From: Pogona vitticeps
Taxonomy: Eukaryota > Chordata > Lepidosauria > Squamata > Agamidae
Length of the DNA stretch: 64,000 nucleotides
Reading direction: 5' to 3'
NCBI RefSeq assembly: GCF_051106095.1
Contig: NC_135785.1
Coordinates: 99,211,501-99,275,500, forward strand
Below are positions 11,890 through 24,282 of the stretch, piece by piece. The translations under genes were made by a program, and so were the position numbers. Numbering within the stretch: the stretch's first letter is position 1; each line of letters starts with the position of its first letter. The notes under the pieces were generated by a model, which saw only the letters and a program-made list of their open reading frames with translations, did no database searches and was not told where the DNA came from.

Positions 11890-13199
11890 TAAAAACAAAA
11901 GTAGTAAATGTAACGATGAAGAACAATAAAGCTTAAATCTAAAGTAAAAAAAGATAAGGGCAACAAAAAGTGGGAAAAAAATGAATGTTAAAAAATAACA
12001 TTACTCTATATTCTTCAGAAGCCACCTCTTACAGTTGCTTTAAATATGAACATGCCTGTCTTTGAATTGCTATGAACACTGCCCTCAAGAAGTACCAAGA
12101 CACTGCGCCTTGTAGAAAAAGTGTACTCTTCTTTTTAAATGCCTCCTGTGGGGGGAAAAAAGATTGAATATTTGTGTATTTTGCATCATACACCATACAA
12201 ACTATTTTATTTGTTGTGCTTGTTTTGACATGGTAAACTGTGCATGAGCAAAATTTTAGTTGCTTTGCTTGCTCACGTTTTTTCATTAATTGTATTTCCC
12301 ATTTTTTTATGTATGACAAGTGCTTCTTAAAGCCATTTCATGTGAAGCTTTTTTATTTTAAGTTTTACCAGTAAAAGGAATACCGCATGGAAAAAGCAAA
12401 CAAATGCAAAGTGAGGTTGTCTTTTAATTCTTGAATCAGAAAAAGTTCTTGCTCTTATTGGCTTTGTGAGCGTGAAGCATTTGCGAAAAATGCATGGGAG
12501 AGAGAGATTTAATATTCCCGTTGCTTCACAGTTTGCGCATCAATTGCCTGTCACTTTGAAGGTATTTTGGGTTCTGCATGAAGTAGTTTGGAGTGGTTTT
12601 TCAAAGCAAATTTTAGCTGCTCAGTGTCATTTGCACAAGTTTATACTGTTCTGTATTAACACCACTGTCATACAATAACTATACAATGTGTTAATGTAAC
12701 TACTAAGATATAATGACAGAGCTTTCCCAAAGGACATTTTTGATATTTGTAGAAAGCAAACTGGAGCTGAGATATTTAATATTTCAAATTTAATACATCA
12801 GAAAGTCAATAGGAAGTAAGAGAAGAATTTTTGGCTGTGGCTACTCTTAATTTGGACCATCATGGACTCCTTCTTGTTCTTTTCTGTTTTTCCATTGTTT
12901 GCGGACTTAATTGCCTTGTGCTTTTCTGTCTATCATTTCATGTTATGTTTATTTGTATGATTGTTTGTTCTTAATTTTGGATCATCCATATTATGTGGCT
13001 CATTCCTATTCTTTCCTTCCTGTTTAGCTGTTGATTTGACCTACTTCATTCTAATTCATACAAACAGTTGTACTTGCTTTTTTGTAATATTACAACGTTT
13101 TACTGACCAATTTTCTTCTCTGGTCTCTCTGTTTTTCAATCATTTTTGTTGATTTTTACGTTAATTTTTTTTAATTTTCTTTTTGTTTAACAATTTAAG
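11890..13199 (+). other. ANK3 intron upstream of the giant exon
   Basis: AT-rich, with a strongly T-rich final 300 bases leading to the giant-exon acceptor. No other feature recognised. Confidence 0.6.
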
Positions 13200-16100
13200 A
13201 AACAGTTGAACGAAGTGCAGGAGCAACAAGATCTCTACCTACTACCTATTCATACAAGCCATTCTTTTCAGCAAGACCCTATCAGTCATGGACAACAGCA
13301 CCAATTACTGTGCCTGGGCAGACCAAATCAGGCTTCACATCCCTATCAAGCTCTTCCTCTAACACTCCAACTGCTTCCCCATTAAAATCAATATGGTCTG
13401 TTTCTTCTGCTTCACCAATCAAATCCACAATAGGAGCCTCCACTACATCTTCCGTTAAATCTGTTAGTGATATAGCTTCTCCAATTAGATCATTTCGGAC
13501 AATCTCCTCGCCAATAAAAACTGTGGTTTCACAGTCTCCATATAATATCCAAGTCTCTACTGGTTCTTTCGTCAGACCTCCCACAGTAACAGAAGCCACT
13601 AGTTTGAAAGGGCTGGCACCCACTTCAGCATTCCCTTCTCGGACATCTCCAGTGACTACAGCTGGGTCTCTTTTGGAGAGATCATCCATTACCATGACGC
13701 CTCCGGCATCTCCCAAATCGAACATTAACATGTATTCTTCAAGTTTGCCATTTAAGTCAATCATCACATCAGCATCACCGCTTTTATCTTCACCTTTAAA
13801 ATCAGTGGTGTCTCCTGCTAAGTCAGCAGTTGATGCTGTTTCATCATCTAAAGTCACGATGGCTTCATCCCTCACATCCCCTGTGAAACACACAGTTGGG
13901 CATACAGAGGTAGCCATGGTTAATGGATCCCTATCACCTTTGAAATATCCATCCCCTGCCACTTTAATCAATGGATCCAAAGCAGCAGCCACATTTCAAG
14001 ACAAGATAACTGCAGCAGCCAGTTCTGCAAGTTGTGCTATTAATGCAGCCGCTGATGCTGTTGAGAAAATGTTTCCAGCTGCTACTACAATGCCATTCTC
14101 TCCACTCAGGTCGCATGTGTCTTCAACTCCATCAGGCTTTCAGTCAATAAGAACTCCTTCTACAGGTGTACTGTACACATCTCTTGGGTCAATATCAGCA
14201 ACTACCTCGTCAGTAACATCATCGACAATCACAGTGCCAGTATATTCTGTAGTCAATGTTTTGTCTGAACCAGCATTAAAGAAGCTCCCAGAATCATCTT
14301 CCTTTACAAAATCGGCAGCTGCGTTACTATCACCTTCTAAAACATTGACTACAGAGACACGCACACAGCCTCACTTTAATCGAACCTCATCTCCTATAAA
14401 ATCATCCTTGTTTTTAGCACCCTCTGCTCTTAAGTTATCTACACCCTCTTCTTTATCTTCTAGTCAGGAGATATTAAAAGATGTGGCTGATATGAAGGAG
14501 GACCTAATAAGAATGACAGCAATATTGCAGACAGATGTAATGGAGGACAAGGAATTCCAGCCAGAGCTAACAAAAGAGGGTAGAATAGATGATGAAGAAC
14601 CTTTTAAAATTGTTGAGAAAGTAAAAGAGGACCTAGTAAAAGTTAGTGAGATACTGAAAAAAGATGTGTGTTTAGAAAATAAAGCATCAGCCAAGGTATC
14701 CAAAAGTGATAAAGGACGCTCCTCTGAGGATGAATGGGTAGAGTTCAGTGCAGAGGAGATTGATGAAGCAAGACGACAAGGCCTGGCTTATCCTCCTATA
14801 TCTATTCCGGAAAAGGTGCAAATTAAAGCAAAGGCTGTTTCTGAAAAGGATTATAACTTGTCTAAAGTAATTGATTATTTGACGAACGACATTGGTAGTA
14901 GTTCACTGGCAAGTTTAAAGTACAAATTTGAAGAAGGAAAAAAAGAAGGTGAAGAAAGACAAAAAAGAGTTCTAAAGCCAGCTATTGCATTGCAAGAACA
15001 TAAACTTAAAATGCCTCCAGCCTCCATGAGGCCTTCCACTTCAGAAAAAGAGCTGTGTAAAATTGCAGATTCCTTTTTTGGAACTGATACTATTTTGGAA
15101 TCTCCAGATGACTTTTCCCAGCATGACCAAGACAAAAGTCCTTTATCTGACAGTGGATTTGAAACGAGGAGTGAGAAAACACCTTCTGCCCCACAAAGTG
15201 CAGAAAGCACAGGGCCCAAACCACTATTCCATGATGTACCCATTCCTCCTGTCATTACAGAGACAAGAACTGAGGTGGTTCATGTGATCCGCAGCTATGA
15301 ACCCTCACCAGAAGAGGCTCCTGAACCATCAGCCGAAGAAACACCATCAATTAAAACTGCGCCTGCTTTAATGGAGATGGAACCTCGATCAAATGGAGGA
15401 TCTATCAAAGAAAAAGTGAAAGCCTTTCAAATGAAAGCCAGTAGTGAAGATGATGATCACAAGTGTGTTCTTAGTAAAGGTGTCCGTGTGAAAGAAGAAA
15501 CTCACATAACAACAACTACCCGAATGGTTTACCATAAGCCTCCATGCACTGAGAATTCTTCAGAAAGGATTGAGGAAACAATGTCTGTTCATGACATAAT
15601 GAAAGCATTTCAGTCAGGACGTGATCCTTCCAAAGAGCTGGCAGGTCTGTTTGAACATAAGTCTTCGGTAACACCAGATGCTAGCAAGTCCACTGAAATT
15701 TCACCGCAACATACAGAGAAGGACAGCAAAATGAAACCCAAACTGGAGCGTATAATAGAGGTCCATATCGAAAAAGGTAATGAGGCTGAGCCTACTGAAG
15801 TCATTATTAGAGAAACAAAAAAGCATCCAGAGAAAGAAATGTATGTTTATCAGAAAGACTTGGCTCGAGGTGATCTGGAAAAACATGATGCTGTTCCTTG
15901 TTCTGATGAACAAGGTCCACAAGAAGAAGAAGAGCTCACAGCTGAAGAGTCACTTCCATCTTACCTGGAGTCTTCTAGAGTAAACACTCCTGTGTCTCAG
16001 GAAGAAGACAGTCGCCCTAGTTCTGCCCAACTTATGTCTGATGACTCGTACAAAACACTGAAGCTTTTGAGTCAACATTCTGTAGAGTACCATGACGATG

Positions 16101-19100
16101 AGTTGTCAGAACTAAGAGGGGAGTCTTACAGGTTTGCTGAGAAAATGCTTCTCTCAGAAAAGCTAGATGTGTCTCACTCTGATACTGAGGAGTCAGTTAC
16201 TGAACATGTTCAACCCCTTAGCTCAGATTCACAGGGGCCTGATAAATGGTGCAGAAACAAAATAGCCACAGCCCCCCCAAAAGAAATCCTCACCACAATC
16301 TCTAAAGATATATCAGAAAATGGTGTAGGTAGAATGTCTAAAGATGATCTTTGTGATAAAGTGACAGTGTTACATTATACCGGAGATGTTAGTAACCCAA
16401 AACACGCAATGTGGATGCGCTTTACTGAGAACAGATTAGACAGAGGTAGAGAAAAGTTGATGTATGAAGACAGGGTGGACAGGACTGTTAAGGAGGCAGA
16501 AGAAAAGCTGACAGAAGTATCACAGTTCTTCCGCGACAAAACAGAAAAACTGAATGATGAGCTGCAGTCTCCAGAGAAAAAACAACAGAAAAGAAATGGG
16601 AAAGAGGCTCACTCTGCCCACAGTCCAACCAGCAGCAGCCCTGAAAAGGTGGCCGTTTCTGATAGACAGAGTTCAAAGGATGATTGGACTAGAGGAGGAC
16701 CCTATAGCCATGATGGAAAAGGCTTCCCAAAAACTGATGAAAGAAAAGCTGCCAGTTTGCCTAGTAGCCCTGAGAGAAGGGCTCTAATGCAGCAGAGTGA
16801 GGATGGTAAGCAGCTGATGGAACACAAAGGCATTGCTCAGAAGAGTCGGACACCAGAGATGCCAGCAACTGGATTTCAGCTGAAGCAATCCAAACTCAGC
16901 TCTATAAGGTTGAAGTTTGAGCAGAGCATAGGCTCAAAGAGTAAAGAGCCCCTTCAAGAGGATAAAAAGCAAGACCTTCAGTCTAAGATCCCAGTGAAGA
17001 AGCTACAGGACAGCAGGCTCCCAGTCTATCAGTTTTATGCACGAGAAAAGCATGCAAAGGATGTAGACATTGCAGATGGGACTGTGACATTGCAGAGGGA
17101 ATCTTCAGCTAGCAGATTAAAAGAGGGCACCCAGGGTAAAGCCAAAGTGACTGAAGATGGCATTTCTTCAGATGTCCTCAAACTCCAAAGTGAAATGCCA
17201 AGTAAGAATGTTCCAGAATCTTTTGCGGAGCAGAAGGTGAAAAGTCTGGCATACAGCACAAGCTCCGATACAGAACTAGCCAAGGGGCACTGGGATAAAA
17301 AGATATATAGAACTTGGGAAAGCCCTGGGACATCTGCCCATAAAACACAGAAAGAAAAGCTTTCCCATGTGCTTGTTCAGGATATAGTGAAAGAAAATCA
17401 TATTGACCACTCTGAGACGAAAGATATGAGCAAGGACAGAGAATTTATCACTTTGACAGAGCATGAACACAGAGTATCAACAAATGGATCCTGTTCAAAG
17501 GAGGTGAAGGAAGTGATTGTAAAGTCTCCATCCAAAAAAGTCCTTTACAGAGAATATGTTGTCAGAGATGGGGAATTCCCTAGTGAAGTGGTGGATAGAA
17601 CATCAAAGAAAAAAGAATCATTGGCTACATCCCACATTCCAGTCAGAATTTCAGAAGAAAAAAGGATGTTATCAGCTAGTGTCCTCGATGGAGTGCACGA
17701 ACAACTCAAAGTTGGAGTACATGAACTGTCAGCTAAAGCCTCACATGCCAGTATGGATAAGGAAAGACCCGAGAGACACTTTGAATATACAGAGCATGAC
17801 AAAAATAAGTATTCAGAATTTTGTGTGGCTAGCAGCAGGCAACATCATTCCATCAAACTAAGTCCTCCTGTGGAGGATACAGACCTGTCCCCTAGCAAAT
17901 CACCTGATTCTTTGGAAGTTAGCCCAGGAAAGGAGTCTCCCTCAAGGGACTCTGACTCCATTCATGGTGATCATTTGGTGAAATCTGCCCCTTTGGCAAC
18001 ATCAGAGGGAACAAAAGATATAAAAACTTTACCTGTTTATGTCAGTTTTGTTCAAGTAGGGAGACAGTATGAAAGGGAGGTGCAGCAAGGAAATATTAAA
18101 AAAATTGTAAGTCAGGAAAGTAAGACAGTACAAGAGACAAGGGGGGGCTTTTATGCTCCAAGGCAGCAGAAGCAGCTTCCTTCTCCTCAAGGTAGTCCAG
18201 AAGATGACACATTAGAGCAAGTGTCCTTTATAGATAGCTCAGGGAAAAGCCCATTAACACCTGAGACACCTAGCTCAGAGGAAGTGAGTTATGAGTTTAC
18301 ATCTAAAACGCCTGATTCACTAATAGCTTATATACCAGGCAAACCCAGTCCCATTCCTGAGGTTTCTGAGGAGTCAGAGGAGGAAGCAGAGGCTAAATCG
18401 GCTTCTATAAAACAGGTCACTGTTGAATTACCAAAAATTGAGAAAGTGTTGCCCAGTAATTTAGACAGAGATGCTAATAAAAGGCCAAAAGGGAACAGGG
18501 TTGCCTACATTGAGTTCCCTCCTCCTCCTCCATTAGATGCTGATCAGACAGAATCAGAAAAGCATCACCATTCTTCTGAGAGTGAAATGGAGATGATAGA
18601 AGTAAACCTACAGGATGAACATGACAAATGTCAACTGGCTGAACCAGTCATAAGAGTGCAGCCACCTTCCCCTGTGCCACCAGGAGAAGATGTCAGTGAC
18701 TCTAGTGATGATGAATCCCTTTATCAACCCATTCCAATTAAAAAATATATGTTTAAACTGAATGATATTGAAGATGATCAGAAACAAGCCTCCAAGCATA
18801 AATCATCTGAAAAGAAGGAGACTGGGAAATCTAATGAATTTGATCTTGGCCTGGATTCTCCTCAGAATGGGAACAATGATCAGTCTATTACAGAGTGTTC
18901 CATAGCAACCACTGCGGAATTTTCCCATGATACAGATGCCACTGAAATTGATTCCCTTGATGGATATGATCTACAAGATGAAGATGATGGGCTGACAGAG
19001 AGTGACTCCAAACTTGCTGGTCCAGCAGTAGAAATCAAAAAGGACATATGGGCTACAGAAGGCATTTTGAAGCAGACTGATCGATGCTTTAGCCAAAGCA

Positions 19101-20939
19101 AGCTGGAAGTGATTGAGGAGGAAGAGAAAGTCAACACTGAAGAAAGCAAGCCATTATCAAAATGTCCTTCTTCTGAAAAAAGTGTTGATAAGACTGAACA
19201 AAAGTCAGGGGCACAGTTCTTTACTCTGGAAGGCAGGCATCCTGACAGGACTGTGTTTCCGGATACATATTTCAGTTACAAAGTAGATGAAGAGTTTGCA
19301 ACCCCTTTTAAGACAGTAGCTACCAAAAGCCTAGATTTTGACCCTTGGCCCAATAGTCGTGGTGACGATGAAGTATTTGAGTCCAAATCCAGGGAAGATG
19401 AGGCTAAGCCTTTTGGCCTTGCAGTAGAAGACAGATCTCAAGCAACAACCCCAGATACGACTCCAGCCAGAACTCCAACTGATGAAAGTACACCAACTAG
19501 TGAGCCCAACCCCTTCCCATTTCATGAAGGGAAGATGTTTGAGATGACTCGCAGTGGCGCAATTGACATGAGCAAGAGGGATTTTGTTGAAGAAAGACTC
19601 CAATTTTTTCAGATTGGTGAGCATGCTTCTGAAGGGAAGTCAGGGGACAAGGGGGAAGGGGATAAAAGTAAAGTCACTGCCATCACACAACCACAGTCAG
19701 GGGACAAAACTGTAGAAAAAGCCATAGAGAGAGAAATAGAAACACCAACTGTTGAACCTAAGCTCATCGTCCAGGCCAGTGGAGATTGTTTGGACACAAC
19801 GTCGGGTAGTAACTCACTGGAGAAGTCATCACCCAATGTTAATGCTTCTAAAGTTGACCCCAAATTGCGTGCACCTATTAAAATGGGGATTTCTGCTTCT
19901 ACCATGACCCTGAAGAAAGAGGTTTCTGGAGAAATGACAGATAAGCTAGAGGCTGTGACACCAGATGCTCAGGGTTTAGAATATAAAATCATAGAGGAGG
20001 TGGCAAGTGCAGCTGTACTTAGCCAGTCATGTGGTAGGGAAGCAGACAAGCATGATTTCCAAAAAGATAATTTTAATAACAACAACAATTTGGATCCATC
20101 CACTATACCTACCAATAGTGTAACCTGTAAAGTAGTGCTAAATGAACCTCTTGAGCCTAAGTGTCCATCACAGAAAGATAACCAAATGAAAAAAGCCACT
20201 TCAGAAAAAGGTGCAACACAAGGACACTGTAAGCAAAAAATACATGGAGAACAGCAGAAGTCATCAGAGCCTGTAGGGAATAGAGCAAGATCAAAACTTC
20301 CCATAAAGGCTACCTCCGCAAAAGATGCCATTCCATATTGCAATAGTCAAGCCTGCAGAGTGAGTAAAGTCAGACAGGATAATAAAGTTGACCCAAAAAA
20401 GCAGTGCAGCTCTTCTTCACATATAGAAGTAAGGTCTAAGATTCCTGTAAAAAATCCACAAAGACATAATGTAACTATAGCTAGAAAAACCTCAGCAGCT
20501 CAAAATCAAGAGCAGCTAGAGAGAAGCAAATCAAAACCGCCTCCTTCTAAATTACCATTAAAGGTAAGATCTACCACCATAACAGCAGCAACATCTTCAT
20601 CAACAACAACAACAATAACAATGGTTAAAGTAAAGCAAAGTCAGCTTAGGGAGGTATGTAAACATTCTATTGAATATTTTAAGGGAATTAGTGGCGAGGC
20701 TTTAAAGCTCGTGGATCGCCTGTCCGATGAAGAGAAAAAGATGCAGGCTGAGCTGTCCGATGACGACGACGATGAAGAAGATAGTACATCGCGAAACACA
20801 TCCGTATCCGAAGCCACTCAAGTTTTCCAGCCTTCCATTACAACGAAGCCCGCTAGAGATATGAGAACAGAGGCAGCATCTTTAAAATCAAAGATTGAAA
20901 AATCCGACAGTGAGAGGAGGAGGAGTAAGAGAAGGACTG
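13200..20939 (+). CDS. ANK3: ANK3 giant exon (neuronal 480/270-kDa insert)
   Basis: A single 7740-base exon with no stop, encoding about 2580 residues, close to the size of the mammalian giant exon. It defines the neuronal giant isoforms needed for the axon initial segment and nodes. Counting the Thr codon at 13202 as residue 1: a Ser/Thr/Pro-rich head with repeated SP(L/I/V)K boxes spans about 30-400; EILKDVADMKEDL and the acidic, likely disordered tail follow; three SxIP-type motifs known in the family to bind EB microtubule-tip proteins are SKIP (~1261), SHIP (~1477) and SKIP (~2412). NNNNNLD and a Thr-rich run precede a short predicted helix, CKHSIEYFKGISGE. The acceptor is aatttaag|aaacag; the donor ggactg|gtgaga leaves phase 1. 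Reading past the donor adds about 24 non-homologous residues up to a stop at 21010, so the splice, not that stop, ends the coding part. Confidence 0.98.
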
Positions 20940-22508
20940 GTGAGAATGGAGGGAGTCAGGTTTCTGGAGCTCTCGTGGCTCACCTCGTGGAGATCAAGCC
21001 TAGTTTGTAAAACTTTCAACTTGTTGATCCTAGTGCATGAACTGTTGTGATTGCCTGTGAAGTGACTTACTGTAGTTCTCATTCTGTCATTGTCATCTGT
21101 ATGTGCTGTCCTTTATACTCTTCTTTCTTCCTTTCAAGTGAATTCTAGACAGCTAGTGAAGCATGCTAAAGACATTCATGTAATAATTTGGAATATTTTA
21201 TTTTCTGACAGCCAAAAAAATCATTTTGTAAAAATAGGAAAAAAAACACATTTTTTTTAAGGACTGGTGGATCATTTTTGTTGTTGTTGTTGATTTTGTT
21301 TTTCTTTCCACCAGGACTTAAATCACTGTTGGACAGTTTATTACATAGATTGTCAGCATGTTTGGTTTCATTTACACAATTAACATCATGCAGTTTGACA
21401 CTTGGCCTTATCAAAGTGAATTTTTTCAAGTTTAAGGCAATATATATTTTTATATTTTAGGTTCTTAGGGCACTCAGTCATTTTAATAGTTGATCTGAGC
21501 ACTAGTTAACATAGCACAATGTATCAAAATACTGTTAGTCAGTGCTAAGGATTATTTCACACCATCCTTTTAATCAAAAATTATGAACTGCAGGTCCACA
21601 GAGTCCATGTGAACGGACAGATATAAGGATGGCAATTGTGGCCGATCACCTGGGACTTAGCTGGACAGGTAAGTTATTATGATAGAGTGATGATATAAAA
21701 ATGAGCAAACTCTTTTGACATATGTAGAGCTTACTCTGTTTGTATATGTGTGTGTATGCAAAGTAGTATTTAGTCTTCAGAGCATCTTGTAGGTTTAGGA
21801 AAACGTTTTACAGTAGTTTTACTGTAATCTCTTGCACACTCACTGACTGCCCTGCTCGTCCATTGTTCATAAGGTGAACAATTTAATGTCACTGTCTTCT
21901 AGACAGAAAACCCTCAGTTGTTGACTCTTTGCATAAGACAGTTGCTTTTCTAGTGGAGTAATCTGGTAGCAATTATGAGAACATCAGTTATGGGCCACAT
22001 GGATGAAAGCCATATTTAATCCTACTAGCATTATCAGGTTAGCTAGCTAACCTACTGGGGCTATTAATGACTGGACCTTTGGCAGTTGTTAATTCATTGG
22101 CTCACTGTAAGTTGGAACCAATTTGATGACATATGACCACAACAGAGCTTCTAGAACAGAAGGAAAGCTATATTACTTCTTGGCCTCTCTTTTGGGGCAT
22201 ACTATATTTATATATGCTATTTGGAAAATTGGCCAAGGAAGGTTGCTGCCTAAAGTTCAACATATTATGCCTGGGAATTCTCAGATGCCAAGGTGAAATA
22301 ATTTTTGTTGTCTCGAAGACGTTTCCTGTTTTGGGACTGCATGGGACATACCAGGCTGATAAGGGCTAGGTGACTCTTGGATCAAACGTGACTGTACTAT
22401 TTATTCCATGACATACAGTATATGTCTCTTGCCTGTGAGATTTGTTGAACAGATTGTTGAAAATGAGACCAATTATTTTATGTCTCTTGCTCCCCTGTCC
22501 TGTTGTAG
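20940..22508 (+). other. ANK3 introns around death-domain exon 1
   Basis: Besides the exon at 21594-21668, only AT-rich intron with T- and A-runs (about 21236-21260). Nothing else recognised. Confidence 0.6.
21594..21668 (+). CDS. ANK3: ANK3 exon: death domain, first helix
   Basis: 75 bases, acceptor aactgcag|gtccac, donor ggacag|gtaagt, phase 1 in and out. Reads GPQSPCERTDIRMAIVADHL and GLSWT, the start of the ankyrin death domain. Joined to the giant exon it gives the expected RRTGPQSPC. Confidence 0.97.
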
Positions 22509-22640
22509 AACTGGCAAGAGAGCTGAATTTTTCTGTTGATGAAATTAATCAAATTAGGGTGGAAAACCCAAACTCCTTGATTGCTCAGAGCTTCATGTTG
22601 TTAAAGAAATGGGTGACCAGAGATGGGAAAAATGCTACAA
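22509..22640 (+). CDS. ANK3: ANK3 exon: death domain, core
   Basis: 132 bases, acceptor cctgttgtag|aactgg, donor ctacaa|gtaagt, phase 1 in and out. Reads [17 protein letters not shown] to [12 protein letters not shown], the central helices of the death domain. Confidence 0.97.
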
Positions 22641-24138
22641 GTAAGTTTGAGACTTATCATTGTTTGGAAATATATTTATATGTTGTGGAATTCAATCCCA
22701 CCACTTGATGGTCTGTAGCTTCCAGCAAAGACTTGCATGTGAATGAACTGTCAAAGGTCAAACCCTGTGCATAGAATTTGCATACCACCGATTCTCAACC
22801 CAAACATTCAGTAATGAGTCATCCAGTTTGATATAATCAGAGGATAAAGAATCAAATGAGGTTTGTGCGTATATGAACTGAAGCTCTCCAGGCAGGATTA
22901 TAACAACTAGATTAATCTTCTTTTCACTGATAGAAAGCAAAAAAGTTGGACTAGTTTTGTTAATTTTCTATAATACTTTCTTTTTTCTATCATATGATCC
23001 AGCGGATGTACATATACTCACACACTCTCCTGCCTTTAAATACTTCTTCAAGCATTCTTTTTAGAATGATAAATTTTAAGTAACACCCTGTGTTGTTTCT
23101 ATATAACAGACATTTTTGTCATGCTTCAGGTGTAATTTTCCAATCTGGCACCCTCCTTTGTTTACAATTCCGATTCCTTCTTAAGGCTTACAAGATTGTT
23201 ACTTCTAAAGGGCCATCTGTATTTTAACTAAATCTAAATGCCACTCTTAATCAGTGGTTATTAGCCACTACTGCCAAGTTCTTTCCTATTTTCAAAGATC
23301 CTTGGAGTCAAAGACTCATAATTCTGATGGAAGAACACTGTGTTCCAATTTGAACAAAACCAGATAATGTAGACCGCTTCAGACAAAAAGGCTTTAAACC
23401 GTGCGTCCAAGCCATGCTTAAGCTTTACCAGATTCATAACCAGGATACATGAAAGTAGAGAACTGCCTTTTATCAAATCAGTCCATTGGTCTGAATAGCC
23501 AAGTATTGTCTGTATTGACTAGCAGTGGCTCCAGGGTTTTACCTAGCACTATCTGGAGATGCTGAATGTACATAATGATACATTATACATAGGATATATA
23601 AAACATGGATGTTCTGCATAGTAGTATGGTAGCTCTTCAGCAGTTACCAAGATCTTGTGCTCTGTGTCCTTGCTATCTGGGCATCACACATGAATAAAAT
23701 ATAGAGGGCAGAGCAATCTCTGCAACCTTGGAGAAAAAGCATTATTGAGAAGGCATTTTTTGGTCAATAAAATTCTTCCATTTCTGCAGCAGGCTTACAG
23801 GTTCAAAAACACTGAGAGTTTGGACAAGGATCTAATTCACTTTTGCTGAAACAGTTATAGTAGGACTGTGGTATTTGCGAGGGATTGAATCTGATCCCCT
23901 CTGTGAATTCCAAAAACAGCAGAATGATCGAACACTATACATTGCATGATCTCTGGCTCTCTCTAGTGGCCAGTTTTGGTAAATATGCCCCAGATATGTA
24001 TTTCTGAAGGGTTTTTATTTAGTATTTTCAGGCAATGAATAAATTATTCAGGAGTGACTGATTCCACAAATAGAGGGTCATACTATACAAAGTTCTGTGA
24101 TGACGCACTTTAAATATATTGTGTTCTTGCTCTCACAG
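22641..24138 (+). other. ANK3 intron
   Basis: Contains a short old-repeat copy (23476-23566). The rest shows no gene or clear element. Confidence 0.6.
23476..23566. repeat. Old interspersed repeat, family A copy 2
   Basis: tcagtccattggtctgaatagc, then agtattgtctgtattgac, agcagtggctccagggtttta and ctatctggagatgctg align with the repeat at 8554-8745. Truncated fragment. Confidence 0.5.
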
Positions 24139-24282
24139 CTGATGCCTTAACCTCTGTATTGACAAAAATCAATCGGATCGACATTGTGACTTTGTTGGAA
24201 GGACCAATATTTGATTATGGAAACATTTCAGGCACCAGAAGCTTTGCAGATGAAAATAATGTTTTCCATGATCCTGTTGATG
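24139..24282 (+). CDS. ANK3: ANK3 exon: death domain, end
   Basis: 144 bases, acceptor gctctcacag|ctgatg, donor gttgatg|gtaact, phase 1 in and out. Reads TDALTSVLTKINRIDIV and then TLLEGP, ending FHDPVD. The phase-1 exit can join either the conserved tail exon at 26582 or the candidate exon at 25752. Confidence 0.97.

Noticed and set aside
13282-13992. 236-codon minus-strand frame opposite the giant exon
   Set aside because: Shadow of the Ser/Thr/Pro-rich coding strand; no independent support.
18107-18112. Perfect GTAAGT inside the giant exon as an internal donor
   Set aside because: It lies in phase 0, while the next exon needs phase 1, so use would shift the frame. The same applies to AAG|GTAAGA at 20561-20566.
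20940-21010. Read-through end of the giant exon frame (ENGGSQVSGALVAHLVEIKPSL)
   Set aside because: Starts exactly at a consensus donor (g|gtgaga) and has no homology to ankyrin-G; splicing to 21594 restores the conserved death-domain text.
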